This document shows, piece by piece, positions 32,497 to 41,340 of a stretch of 64,000 nt of DNA (its first letter is position 1; each line of letters starts with the position of its first letter). The stretch is from Micromonospora globbae (GTDB lineage Bacteria; Actinomycetota; Actinomycetes; Mycobacteriales; Micromonosporaceae), in NCBI RefSeq assembly GCF_003610785.1, contig NZ_RAQQ01000005.1, positions 186,001-250,000 on the forward strand. Direction: 5' to 3'. Both the position numbers and the translations under genes were made by a program. The notes beneath the pieces were generated by a model that saw nothing but the letters and a program-made list of their open reading frames with translations, had not been told where the DNA came from and searched no databases.

Positions 32497-34626
32497 ATGA
32501 CTGACCGCCCCCGGCTGCTCCCACTGCTGGGCAGCACCCGCCACGGCAGCCGTGACGCCATGACCTGTCTCTACCGCTGTGGCAACGCCTGCGACCACCC
32601 CGTGCCGAACACATCGGACAACGCGTACTTCGGCGACGTCGTGAACGCCGAGGTCTCCCGGCGCGGCGTCGTCCGGGCCGGCGCGGTCGGCGCGCTGGTG
32701 CTCGGCTTCGGCGGCGCGGCGGCCGGCGCGCTGGCCGGCGCGGCCCCCGCGGCGGCCGCCGGCGCGGCGACCGCTGGTACGGCGGCCCCCGCCCGCGCCG
32801 GCCGCCCGGGCGGTGGGGTCGGCAACGGCGCGCTGACCTTCACGCCGATCCCGCCGAACAAGCTCGACACGCTCGTGGTGCCGAACGGGTACGACCACGC
32901 CGTCGTCATCAAGTGGGGTGACGAGGTGGTGCCCGGCGCGCCCGAGTTCGACCTCCACCGGCAGACCGCCGCGGCGCAGGCGAAGCAGTTCGGCTACAAC
33001 AACGACTTCGTCGGTGTGCTGCCGCTCGACAAGCACGGCCGGCGGGCGCTGCTCGTGGTCAACCACGAGTACACCAACGAGGACCTGATGTTCCCCGGCT
33101 TCCCGGGCCTGGACAACCTCTCGGTGGAGCAGATCCGCGTGGCGATGGCCGCGCACGGCATGTCCGTCGTGGAGTTGGAACGCGTCGACGAGACCGGGCA
33201 GTGGCGCCCGGTCGGCAAGGGCCGCCGGCCGTACAACCGGCGGGTCACCGCACTGGGCACGACCTTCGACCTCACCGGCCCGGCGGCGGGCTCGGCCTGG
33301 CTGCGTACGGCGGCCGACCCCAAGGGCCGCACGGTCGTCGGCACGCTCAACAACTGCGCCGGCGGGGTGACCCCGTGGGGCACGGTGCTCTCCGGCGAGG
33401 AGAACTTCAACCAGTACTTCGTCGGCGGCGACGGCGCGCCGGCCGAGCTCAAGCCGAAGCTGGAGCGCTACGGGATCCCGACCACCACCCGCTACCCGAG
33501 CGGCAGCCGGAAGTGGGACCGCGCCGACGAGCGCTTCGACCTGGCCCGGCACCCGAACGAGGCGCACCGCTTCGGGTGGGTCGTCGAGATCGACCCGTTC
33601 GACCCGGAGAGCCGCCCTCGCAAGCACACCGCGCTGGGCCGGTTCAAGCACGAGGGCGCCAACGTGATCATCGCGAAGAGCGGTCACGCGGTGGCGTACA
33701 TGGGTGACGACGAGCGGTTCGACTACCTCTACAAGTTCGTCTCGGACAAGAAGTTCATGCCGGGCGACTCGGCGGTGGCCCGCCGGCACAACCTCACGCT
33801 GCTGGAGTCCGGCACGCTCTACGTCGCGAAGCTGGAGGGCAACAGCGCCGGGGAGATCGACGGCTCCGGCACGCTCCCCTCCGACGGCGCCTTCAACGGC
33901 CGGGGTCGCTGGATCAGGCTGGTGAGCGGCAACCGCTCGTACGTCGACGGAATGACCGCCGCCGACGTGCTCACCTTCACCCGGCTCGCCGGCGACAAGG
34001 TCGGCGCGACCAAGATGGACCGTCCCGAGGACGTCGAGCCGAGCAGGCTCACCGGCAAGGTGTACGTGGCGCTCACCAACAACACCAACCGGGGCGTCGG
34101 CAGCAACCCGAAGGCGGACGAGGCCAACCCGCGCAACGCCAACAAGCACGGGCAGATCCTCGAACTCGTCGAGGACCGGGGCGACAACAGCGCCGAGACG
34201 TTCGCCTGGTCGCTGCCGATCGTCTGCGGCGACCCGAGCGACCCGTCGACGTACTTCGCCGGGTACGACAAGACCAGGGTCTCGCCGATCTCCTGCCCGG
34301 ACAACGTCGCCTTCGACGCCACCGGCAACCTCTGGATCTCCACCGACGGCAACGCGTTGGGCAGCAACGACGGCCTCTTCGCCACCGCCCTCGAAGGACC
34401 GGAGCGGGGTCACCTGAAGCAGTTCCTCACGGTGCCGCTCGGTGCGGAGACCTGCGGCCCGTTCATCACCGAGGACAACCGGTCGGTCTTCGTGGCGGTC
34501 CAGCACCCGGGTGAGATCACCGGCGCGTCGGTCGAGAAGCCCGCCTCCACCTGGCCGGACGGCGACTTCGCCAAGCCGGGCGTGGTCGTCACCTGGCGTC
34601 TCGACGGCCGCCCGGTGGGCAGCTGA
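32497..34626 (+). CDS. PhoX family secreted phosphatase (DUF839), Tat-exported
   Basis: A 709-residue protein of the PhoX alkaline phosphatase family. The N-terminus carries the actinobacterial CLYRCGNACDHP segment. A Tat signal follows (SRRGVVRAGAVGALVLGFGG at residues ~54-73) and an Ala-rich stretch to about residue 105. Core PhoX motifs include VVNHEYTNED, TVLSGEENFNQYFVG, HKHTALGRFKHEG-like RKHTALGRFKHEGAN and CPDNVAFDATGNLWISTDG. PhoX enzymes are Ca/Fe-dependent and release phosphate outside the cell, fitting the PHO-box-like repeat upstream. ATG at 32497 with GGAGG spaced seven bases before. Convergent with the IclR gene. Confidence 0.93.
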   Translation: MTDRPRLLPLLGSTRHGSRDAMTCLYRCGNACDHPVPNTSDNAYFGDVVNAEVSRRGVVRAGAVGALVLGFGGAAAGALAGAAPAAAAGAATAGTAAPARAGRPGGGVGNGALTFTPIPPNKLDTLVVPNGYDHAVVIKWGDEVVPGAPEFDLHRQTAAAQAKQFGYNNDFVGVLPLDKHGRRALLVVNHEYTNEDLMFPGFPGLDNLSVEQIRVAMAAHGMSVVELERVDETGQWRPVGKGRRPYNRRVTALGTTFDLTGPAAGSAWLRTAADPKGRTVVGTLNNCAGGVTPWGTVLSGEENFNQYFVGGDGAPAELKPKLERYGIPTTTRYPSGSRKWDRADERFDLARHPNEAHRFGWVVEIDPFDPESRPRKHTALGRFKHEGANVIIAKSGHAVAYMGDDERFDYLYKFVSDKKFMPGDSAVARRHNLTLLESGTLYVAKLEGNSAGEIDGSGTLPSDGAFNGRGRWIRLVSGNRSYVDGMTAADVLTFTRLAGDKVGATKMDRPEDVEPSRLTGKVYVALTNNTNRGVGSNPKADEANPRNANKHGQILELVEDRGDNSAETFAWSLPIVCGDPSDPSTYFAGYDKTRVSPISCPDNVAFDATGNLWISTDGNALGSNDGLFATALEGPERGHLKQFLTVPLGAETCGPFITEDNRSVFVAVQHPGEITGASVEKPASTWPDGDFAKPGVVVTWRLDGRPVGS

Positions 34627-34634
34627 CCTTCTCC

Positions 34635-34692
34635 GGCGGTCCGGCAGCGGACCGCCCCGCGGGGCCCTCTCCCAGCCGGGGGGAGGGCCCCG
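34635..34692. terminator. Double hairpin between convergent phoX and IclR genes
   Basis: Hairpin 1 has 9-bp arms (34635-34643/34648-34656) with a GCAG loop. Hairpin 2 pairs CGGGGCCCTC (34660-34669) with GAGGGCCCCG (34683-34692). Together they probably terminate both convergent transcripts. Confidence 0.75.
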
Positions 34693-34705
34693 TGGCGTAC
34701 GCCGG

Positions 34706-35488
34706 TCAGTGCTCGGCGGCGATGCTGTCGGCGACCGCCCGGGCCGCGGTGAGCAGTTTGGCGCGGACCACCCGGGCGGAGGTCATCATCTCGCTCGCCG
34801 GCAGCGCGCACGCGAGCACGGCGCGGCGTTCCATGTCCTTGTCGGGACTCACGAGCACGGCGGCGCACGCGACGCCCTGGCGGAACTGCCCCAGCTCCAG
34901 CTGCATGCCGCGCCGCTCGCCGGCGGCCAGGTCGGCCTCGAATGCCTCGGCGGTGGTGAGCGTGGCGGTGGTGAACGGCCGCATGCCGTACTCGCGCAGA
35001 TAGCGGAAGCGCTGCTCGGCCGTCAGTGTGGCGAGCAGCGCCTTGCCGAGCGCGGTGGCGTGCGCCCCCTCGTCGAAGCCGGGGACCAGGTCCTCCAGGT
35101 ACGGTGACCGCGGCCCCTCGGCCATCGCGGTGATCGCCACCTGCCCGCCGACGAACCGTCCCAGGTAGTGGCTGTAGCCGGTCTCCGTGGCGGCCCGGCG
35201 CAGCGTCTCCCCGACCGCGGGCGGCCCGCGGAAGGCGGCCACGAGTTCCCGGTACCGGTCGGCGACCTCCAACCCCACGATGTAGGTGCCGTCCTCGCGC
35301 CGGATCACGTAGCCCTCGTACGCCAGGGTCCGGACAAGGTGGTAGGTCGTGGCGACGGTCAGCTCACACCGCCGGGCGATCTGCTTGACGGTCAGGCCCT
35401 TGGGGGCACGACCGACCGACTCGAGCACTCGTAGCGCGCGGGAGACGCTGCGGATCAGATCCGAAGGTTCCGCCAAGGGGTCGCGCAC
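34706..35488 (-). CDS. IclR family transcriptional regulator
   Basis: A 260-residue regulator. The N-terminal winged helix-turn-helix is SVSRALRVLESVGRAPKGLTVKQIARRCELTVATTYHLVRTLAYEGYVIR. The C-terminal effector-binding domain contains GYSHYLGRFVGGQVAITAMAEGPRSPYL and the typical LHATALGKALLA-like HATALGKALLATL. The ligand is unknown. GTG at 35488 is chosen because GGAGG lies five bases upstream; the GTG at 35494 overlaps that site. It is divergent from the MFS transporter, its most likely target, with a palindrome in the shared promoter. Confidence 0.92.
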   Translation of the reverse strand: MRDPLAEPSDLIRSVSRALRVLESVGRAPKGLTVKQIARRCELTVATTYHLVRTLAYEGYVIRREDGTYIVGLEVADRYRELVAAFRGPPAVGETLRRAATETGYSHYLGRFVGGQVAITAMAEGPRSPYLEDLVPGFDEGAHATALGKALLATLTAEQRFRYLREYGMRPFTTATLTTAEAFEADLAAGERRGMQLELGQFRQGVACAAVLVSPDKDMERRAVLACALPASEMMTSARVVRAKLLTAARAVADSIAAEH

Positions 35489-35525
35489 AACCACCTCCGC
35501 CGCCGGGGACTTACACCATATGAAA

Positions 35526-35543
35526 TTCCGCGCTCCTGCGGAA
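35526..35543. promoter_or_regulatory. Candidate IclR operator TTCCGC-N6-GCGGAA
   Basis: A perfect 6-6-6 inverted repeat lies 38 bases upstream of the IclR start and ~100 bases upstream of the MFS start. A smaller GAAC-GACT-GTTC palindrome overlaps its right end. IclR-family proteins often bind such sites in divergent promoters; the assignment is inferred. Confidence 0.5.
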
Positions 35544-35642
35544 CGACTGTTCGGTTCGAGGATGCCAGATCCTCATCGACGCCCCGTACTCCGACGGACA
35601 CGATCCGTGGTCCCGCGAGGGCTGGCGTAGGTTTGCCTGACG

Positions 35643-36830
35643 ATGACCGAGATCGCCGCCACCCCCCTCGCCGACCCCGCGCCCACCCGACCGGTACGGG
35701 CCAGCGCCAGCGCCATCGCCGTCACGATCGCCTGCGTCCTGCCCGTCTTCCTGGTCGGGGGCCTCGCCGTCCAGCTCGGTGACGACCTGCACTTCTCCCC
35801 CGCCGGCCTCGGCCTCGCCGTGTCCGTCTACTTCGGGGTGGGCGCGCTCGCCTCGGTGCCGTCCGGTGCTCTCGCCGAGCGGTACGGCCCGGCGGTGGTC
35901 GCCCGCGCCGGCATCCTGCTCTCGGCCGTCTGCCTGCTGGCCATCGCCACGCTGGCCCGCTCCTTCCCCGTCCTGCTCGGCCTGCTCGCCGTCAGCGGCA
36001 CCGCCAACGCGCTCGGCCAGCTCGCCAGCAACGCCGCCCTCGCCCGGCACGTCCCGCCGCACCGGCAGGGGCTCTCGTTCGGTGTCAAGCAGGCGGCCAT
36101 CCCGGTCTCCACCCTGCTCGCGGGCGCCGCCGTACCGACCATCGCCCTCACCGCCGGGTGGCGCTGGGCGTTCGTCGCGGCGGCGGCGGCCGCGCTGACC
36201 GCCCTGCTGGCCGTGCCCGCCCGGGAGGCCGGTGCGGCGCGGCGGTCCGGCGGCACGAGGGCCGGCCGGGGCACCGGCGCCCTGGTGGTCGTCGGCGTGG
36301 CCGCCACGCTGGCCGCGGGGGCCGCCAACGCGCTGGGCACCTTCGTGGTCGACTCCGCCGCGGCACGCGGCCTCGCACCGGGGCTGGCCGGACTGACGTT
36401 GACGCTGGGCAGCGCCGTCTGCGTGGCGGCGCGGGTCGGCTCCGGATGGCTCGCCGACCGCCGCTCCGGCGGGCACGTGGCCGTCATCGCCGGCATGCTG
36501 CTGGTCGGCGCGGCCGGGCTCGGGCTGCTCGCCGTGGCCGGCCCCCTGCCGCTGGTGGCCGGCGTCGTGCTCGGCTTCGGCCTCGGCTGGGCCTGGCCGG
36601 GGCTCATGAACTTCGCGGTGGTCCGGCTGCACCCGCAGGCACCGGCCGCCGCCACCTCGATCACCCAGACCGGGGTGTACGCCGGCGGCTGCCTCGGCCC
36701 GCTCGGTCTCGGCGCGGTCGCCGCCCGGGCCGGCTACCCGGCCATGTGGGGCACCGCGGCGGTGTCGATGCTGCTGGCCGCCGCACTCATGCTGACCGGC
36801 AGCCGCCTCCTGACCCGCCCCCATCCCTGA
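35643..36830 (+). CDS. MFS transporter
   Basis: A 395-residue major-facilitator protein with 12 predicted helices. The signature loop between helices 2 and 3 is GALAERYGPAVVARAG (a GxLaDRxGrrxxl variant), and the helix-5 area has ARHVPPHRQGLSFGVKQAAIPVSTLLAG. The substrate is unknown. The divergent IclR regulator suggests an aromatic or organic-acid inducer, but that is only context. ATG at 35643; an 8-bp tandem repeat spans its stop codon. Confidence 0.9.
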   Translation: MTEIAATPLADPAPTRPVRASASAIAVTIACVLPVFLVGGLAVQLGDDLHFSPAGLGLAVSVYFGVGALASVPSGALAERYGPAVVARAGILLSAVCLLAIATLARSFPVLLGLLAVSGTANALGQLASNAALARHVPPHRQGLSFGVKQAAIPVSTLLAGAAVPTIALTAGWRWAFVAAAAAALTALLAVPAREAGAARRSGGTRAGRGTGALVVVGVAATLAAGAANALGTFVVDSAAARGLAPGLAGLTLTLGSAVCVAARVGSGWLADRRSGGHVAVIAGMLLVGAAGLGLLAVAGPLPLVAGVVLGFGLGWAWPGLMNFAVVRLHPQAPAAATSITQTGVYAGGCLGPLGLGAVAARAGYPAMWGTAAVSMLLAAALMLTGSRLLTRPHP

Positions 36831-36858
36831 CCCGCTGACCCGCTGACCCGCTGACCCG
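36827..36858. repeat. CTGACCCG octamer, four exact tandem copies
   Basis: Four uninterrupted copies begin inside the last codons of the MFS gene; the first copy contains its TGA stop. All copies carry TGA, and the 8-base unit puts stops in different frames. Confidence 0.85.
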
Positions 36859-36862
36859 CGTC

Positions 36863-36917
36863 GATCATGAGGTTGGCGGGCGGAACGATCTCCGAATCCC
36901 CCGTCAACCTCATGATC
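36863..36917. repeat. Palindromic element GATCATGAGGTTG...CAACCTCATGATC
   Basis: Perfect 13-bp arms enclose 29 bases between the convergent MFS and polyprenyl synthase genes, and the stem extends a few bases past one mismatch. It may act as a terminator or be a dispersed palindromic repeat of the genome. Only one copy was seen in this window. Confidence 0.75.
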
Positions 36918-36976
36918 ACCGGGGTGAGCCGGCCGGGGTGAGCCTGCTGGGGAGGGCGCGCCGGGGCGGGCGGTGG

Positions 36977-38050
36977 TCAGCTGGTGCGGTCGGCTACGAA
37001 GTCGCAGAGGGACTCGAGCGCCCGGCGGGCCGGGCTGTCGGGCAGCGGCGCGAGCTTGGCCCGGGCGTCCTCGGCATAGCTGCGAACCGTCTCGCGTGCC
37101 CGCTTCAGGGCCGGGCTCTCCCGCAGCAGGCCGAGCGCCTCGGCGTGCAGGTCGTCGTCGGTGACCGCGCCCGCGGCGAGGATCTCCCGCAGCCGTACGG
37201 ACGCGGCGTCGGAGTCGTCGCCCGCCCGCGCGTACAGCACCGGCAGCGTGGGCACGCCCTCGCGCAGGTCCGTGCCGGGTGTCTTGCCCGACTGGACCGA
37301 CTCGGAGGCGATGTCGAGCAGGTCGTCGGAAAGCTGGAAGGCGACGCCGACCGTCTCGCCGTAGCCGGCCAGCGCCTCGATGTGTTCCGGTGTCGCACCG
37401 CCGAACATGCCGCCGAAGCGCGCCGACGTGGCGATCAGGGAGCCCGTCTTCCCGGCGATCACCTGCAGGTAGTGGGCCACCGGGTCCTCACCGGGACGCG
37501 GGCCGACGGTCTCGGCGATCTGACCGTGCACCAGCCGGGAGAACGTGCGCGCCTGCAGGCGTACGGCCTCGGTGCCGAGGTCGGCGGCGATGTCCGCGGC
37601 CCGGGCGAAGAGGTAGTCGCCCACGAGGATCGCTACCGAGTTGGTCCACCGCGAGTTGGCGCTGGGGGCGCCCCGGCGGACGGCCGCCTCGTCCATCACG
37701 TCGTCGTGGTAGAGCGTCGCCAGGTGGGTGAGCTCCATCACGACCGCGGCCGGGACGACCTGCGGCGCGGTCGGGTCACCGAACTGGGCGCCGAGGGCCA
37801 CCAGGAGGGGCCGGAACCGCTTGCCGCCGGCCTCGACGAGGTGCCGGGCGGCCTCCGTGACGAACGGGTCGGCGCTCGCCACGCTGGCGCGCAGTTCCGT
37901 CTCGACGTCGTCCAGCACGGACAGCACGGACTCCTCGAGGCGTGGATCGGCGAGATAGAGGCCGAGCGCCCCGAACTGACCCGCACCCTGCCGGCTCCGA
38001 CGGCCGCCGGAGCCGGTGGCACCTGTACCCTCGCCTGCCGGATTCACCAC
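36977..38050 (-). CDS. Polyprenyl diphosphate synthase (menaquinone side chain)
   Basis: A 357-residue trans-prenyltransferase. The first Asp-rich motif is ATLYHDDVMDEAAVRRG and the second is FQLSDDLLDIASE; AGGKRFRPLLVALG and TNSVAILVGDYLFARA are also canonical. It condenses isopentenyl diphosphate with an allylic primer to make the long-chain diphosphate of menaquinone. It lies 140 nt after nuoN on the same strand, and menJ and menG flank the other end of the nuo operon, which supports the quinone role. GTG at 38050, with a second in-frame GTG immediately after. The N-terminal ~25 residues are Gly-rich and not conserved. Confidence 0.93.
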   Translation of the reverse strand: MVNPAGEGTGATGSGGRRSRQGAGQFGALGLYLADPRLEESVLSVLDDVETELRASVASADPFVTEAARHLVEAGGKRFRPLLVALGAQFGDPTAPQVVPAAVVMELTHLATLYHDDVMDEAAVRRGAPSANSRWTNSVAILVGDYLFARAADIAADLGTEAVRLQARTFSRLVHGQIAETVGPRPGEDPVAHYLQVIAGKTGSLIATSARFGGMFGGATPEHIEALAGYGETVGVAFQLSDDLLDIASESVQSGKTPGTDLREGVPTLPVLYARAGDDSDAASVRLREILAAGAVTDDDLHAEALGLLRESPALKRARETVRSYAEDARAKLAPLPDSPARRALESLCDFVADRTS

Positions 38051-38143
38051 GCCTCAACCATGCCACACGCGTTCGAGCAGCACGGACGGGGGATGCGTGC
38101 CCGCGACCGGCACGACGGCCGGGTCGGAGCCGGCGCATACGAC

Positions 38144-38175
38144 GGGGGCCGGTACGCCACCGCGTACCGGCCCCC
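38144..38175 (-). terminator. Strong hairpin after nuoN (end of nuo operon)
   Basis: Perfect 13-bp arms (GGGGGCCGGTACG / CGTACCGGCCCCC) with a six-base loop, 15 nt past the nuoN stop. There is no U-tract. It separates the nuo operon from the polyprenyl synthase gene. Confidence 0.75.
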
Positions 38176-38189
38176 TGTCACGGCGAGCG

Positions 38190-39743
38190 TCATCTGACGA
38201 ATTCGGCGGCGCCGGTCGCCAGGTCGAGCAGCGGGGCCGGGGCGACGCCGAGGACCAGGGTGGCCACCACCCCGATCATGAGCGCGGCCGAGGTGAGCCC
38301 GCCCGGCACCGCGACGGTCGGGGTGGAGTCGCCCGGCTCGGAGAGCCACATCATCACCACGACCCGCAGGTACGGGAAGGCCAGCACCATGCTGGTCAGC
38401 ACACCGGCGACCACCAGCCACGCCCGTCCCTCGGCCAGCGCCGGCCCGAAGACCGCGAACTTGCTCGTGAAGCCGCTGGTCAGCGGGATACCGGCGAACG
38501 CCAGCAGGATGAACGTGAACAGGCTGGCGTAGAACGGCGACCGCCGGCCCAGCCCGGCCCAGCGGGACAGGTGGGTGGCCTCCCCGTCGCCGTCGCGGAC
38601 CAGGGTCACCACGGCGAACGCGGCCAGCACCGAGAAGCCGTACGCCACGAGGTAGAACATCGTGCCGGAGAGGCCGTCCTTCGACGGGGCGAGCACCCCG
38701 ACCAGGAGGTAGCCGGCGTTGGCGATCGACGAGTACGCCAGCAGCCGCTTGATGTCGGTCTGGGTCACCGCGAGCACCGCGCCGACCAGCATGGTGAGCA
38801 CCGCCACCACGCCGAGCACCGGCGTGAAGTCCCAACTGGCGCCGGCGAAGGCGACGTGGAAGACCCGGAGCAGGGCGCCGAACGCGGCGACCTTGGTGCA
38901 GGCCGCCATGAACCCGGTGACCGGGGTGGGCGCGCCCTGGTACACGTCCGGCGTCCAGACGTGGAACGGCGCCGCGGCCGCCTTGAACAGCAGGCCGATG
39001 GCGAGCAGCGCCATACCGGCGAAGAGCAGCACCCGGCTGGACGGCGAGTCGCTCACCGCCGCGTTGATCGTGGCGAAGTCGACCCCGGCCGAACGGCCCG
39101 GCGTACCGGCCGTGAAGCCGTAGATCAGGGCCACACCGAACAGGAAGAAGGCGGAGGCGTACGCGCCGAGCATGAAGTACTTCAGCGCCGCCTCCTGGCT
39201 GAGCAGCCGCCGGCGGCGGGCCAGCGCGCAGAGCAGGTAGAGCGGCAGCGAGAAGACCTCGAGCGCGATGAACATGGTCAGCAGGTCGTTCGCCGCCACG
39301 AAGATCAGCATGCCGCCGATGGCGAACGTGGTGAGCGGGTACACCTCGGTGGCCCCGTTGGCGCTCTCGGCCTGCCGGCGGTCCTCGACGGACTCGGCGG
39401 TGATCGCCGCGTGGGCCACGAAGGCGCCGCCCCGCTCCACGACGCGCTCACCGATCAGCAGCAGCGCCATGGCGGCGAGGACGAGGATGCCGCCCTGGAG
39501 GAACAGCGTCGGCCCGTCCACGGCGATCGCCGTGCCGGCGGTGAGCAGCCGGTCGTCGGCGTTGAGCACCACCATGGTCAGCGCGGCGAGCACCGCGAGC
39601 AGCGCCAGCGACAGCTGCACCAGGTGCCGCCGGTGCCGCGGTACGAACGCCTCGACCAGGATGCCGACCAGCGCGGCACCCAACATGATCAGGATTGGGG
39701 CGAGCGCCGCGTAGTCGATCGACGGCAGCTTCAGTTCGGTCAC
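38190..39743 (-). CDS. nuoN: NADH-quinone oxidoreductase subunit N
   Basis: A 517-residue antiporter-like membrane subunit of NDH-1 with ~14 helices. The proton-channel segment is visible in ALKYFMLGAYASAFFLFGVALIYG, and KAAAAPFHVWTPDVYQGAPTPVTGFMAACTKVAAFGALLRV is the broken-helix and lysine region. GTG at 39743 overlaps the nuoM stop (GTGA). Last gene of the 14-gene operon. Confidence 0.96.
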   Translation of the reverse strand: MTELKLPSIDYAALAPILIMLGAALVGILVEAFVPRHRRHLVQLSLALLAVLAALTMVVLNADDRLLTAGTAIAVDGPTLFLQGGILVLAAMALLLIGERVVERGGAFVAHAAITAESVEDRRQAESANGATEVYPLTTFAIGGMLIFVAANDLLTMFIALEVFSLPLYLLCALARRRRLLSQEAALKYFMLGAYASAFFLFGVALIYGFTAGTPGRSAGVDFATINAAVSDSPSSRVLLFAGMALLAIGLLFKAAAAPFHVWTPDVYQGAPTPVTGFMAACTKVAAFGALLRVFHVAFAGASWDFTPVLGVVAVLTMLVGAVLAVTQTDIKRLLAYSSIANAGYLLVGVLAPSKDGLSGTMFYLVAYGFSVLAAFAVVTLVRDGDGEATHLSRWAGLGRRSPFYASLFTFILLAFAGIPLTSGFTSKFAVFGPALAEGRAWLVVAGVLTSMVLAFPYLRVVVMMWLSEPGDSTPTVAVPGGLTSAALMIGVVATLVLGVAPAPLLDLATGAAEFVR

Positions 39744-41272
39744 TTTGAAGCCTCCTGGACGGTGCCCACCGACGGGGCGGGGTCGGTCCGGCCGATGTCG
39801 TCCATGGTCGCCTGGACGGCGGGGTTGATCACATCGGTGACCGGCTTCGGGTAGAAGCCGAGCAGCACGATCAGCGCGATCAGTGGCGCGACCACGACCT
39901 TCTCGCGCAGGTTGAGGTCACGGCGCATCCCGTCGACCTCGGTCAGCGCCGGGTTGAGGGTGCCCTGGGTGGTGCGCTGCACCATCCACAGGACGTACGC
40001 GGCGGCCAGGATGATGCCCAGGGTGGCGATCACGGCGACCGGCTTGTTCACGGTGAACGCGCCGATCAGCACCAGGAACTCGGAGATGAACGGCGCCGTG
40101 CCGGGCAGCGCGAGCGAGGCGAGACCGGCGAAGAAGAGCACGCCGGCCAGCACCGGCACCAGCTTGCCGGCGCCGCCGAAGTCGCTGATGAGGGCCGAGC
40201 CGCGGCGCGCGATCAGCATGCCCACCACGAGGAAGAGCAGGCCGGTCGCGAGACCGTGGTTGACCATGTACAGCACCGCGCCCGTGCCGGCCTGGGTGGT
40301 GAAGGCGAAGATACCCACCCCGATGAAGCCGAAGTGCGCGATCGAGGTGTAGGACACCAGCCGCTTGAGGTCGTTCTGTCCCACGGCCAGGAGCGCCGCG
40401 TAGATGATGCCGATCAGCGCGAGCGCGAGCGCCCACGGGGCGAACCACTTGGCGGCGTCCGGGAAGAGCGGCAGGCAGTAGCGGAGGATGCCGAACGTGC
40501 CGACCTTGTCGAGCACACCGACCAGCAGGGCCGCCGCGCCGGCCGGGGCCGCGCCACCGGCGTCCGGCAGCCAGGTGTGGAACGGGAAGAACGGCGCCTT
40601 GATCGCGAACGCGACGAAGAAGCCCAGGAACAGCCAGCGCTCGGTGCCGGTGGAGATGTCCACCTGCGACAGCGCCTGCCAGTCGAACGTCTTCCCGCCG
40701 ACCACCCACAGGCCGATCACCGCGGCGAGCATGAACAGGCCGCCGACCAGCGAGTAGAGGAAGAACTTCACGGCCGCGTACTGGCGCTGGTGGCCGCCGT
40801 AGCTGCCGATGAGGAAGTACATCGGCACCAGCATGACCTCGAAGAACACGTAGAACAGGAAGACGTCGGCGGCCGCGAAGACGCCGATCATCGTGCACTC
40901 GAGGACGAGCAGCAGCGCGAAGTAGATCGGCACGGAGCGCTTCGACGACTCGGCGTCGTGCCACGACGCCAGGATCACCAGCGGCACCAGCACCGCGATC
41001 AGCATCAGCATGACCAGCGCGATGCCGTCGGCCGCGAAGGTGAAGTGGACGCCCCAGTTCGGGATCCACGGGTACGACTCGCGGAACTGGAAGCGGTCAC
41101 CCCCGACCTTGAAGGTGATCCACATCAGCACCGAGAGCACCAGCACGAGCAGCGACCAGACGAAGGCCACCTGCTTGGCCAGCTCCGGGCGGCGCCGCGG
41201 CAGGAGGGCCACCACGAGGGCGCCCACCAGCGGCGCCACGGTCAGCACCGAGAGGAACGGGAAGTTGGACAT
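39740..41272 (-). CDS. nuoM: NADH-quinone oxidoreductase subunit M
   Basis: A 510-residue antiporter-like NDH-1 membrane subunit. The conserved Glu is in FYVFFEVMLVPMYFLIG, and the half-channel region is AIKAPFFPFHTWLPDAGGAAPAGAAALLVGVLDKVGTFGILRY. About 14 helices. ATG at 41272; GGAGG sits inside the preceding mini-ORF, whose TAA overlaps this ATG (TAATG). Translation is therefore probably coupled to nuoL through the mini-ORF. Confidence 0.97.
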   Translation of the reverse strand: MSNFPFLSVLTVAPLVGALVVALLPRRRPELAKQVAFVWSLLVLVLSVLMWITFKVGGDRFQFRESYPWIPNWGVHFTFAADGIALVMLMLIAVLVPLVILASWHDAESSKRSVPIYFALLLVLECTMIGVFAAADVFLFYVFFEVMLVPMYFLIGSYGGHQRQYAAVKFFLYSLVGGLFMLAAVIGLWVVGGKTFDWQALSQVDISTGTERWLFLGFFVAFAIKAPFFPFHTWLPDAGGAAPAGAAALLVGVLDKVGTFGILRYCLPLFPDAAKWFAPWALALALIGIIYAALLAVGQNDLKRLVSYTSIAHFGFIGVGIFAFTTQAGTGAVLYMVNHGLATGLLFLVVGMLIARRGSALISDFGGAGKLVPVLAGVLFFAGLASLALPGTAPFISEFLVLIGAFTVNKPVAVIATLGIILAAAYVLWMVQRTTQGTLNPALTEVDGMRRDLNLREKVVVAPLIALIVLLGFYPKPVTDVINPAVQATMDDIGRTDPAPSVGTVQEASK

Positions 41273-41340
41273 TATGCGGCCTTACCTCCGTCGTCACTGC
41301 GTGGTCCGCCGGCGGGGGCGGCCGGGAAGAGGTCGATCAC
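41272..41340 (-). CDS. Bridging mini-ORF between nuoL and nuoM (22 aa)
   Basis: A 22-codon frame starting at GTG 41340, which overlaps the nuoL TGA (GTGA), and ending at TAA, which overlaps the nuoM ATG (TAATG). The peptide begins MIDLFPAAPAGGPR and ends GGKAA, and GGAGG for nuoM lies within it. It is not one of the repeat-derived mini-ORFs at other nuo junctions. It may be translated only to carry ribosomes across the gap. Confidence 0.55.
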   Translation of the reverse strand: MIDLFPAAPAGGPRSDDGGKAA

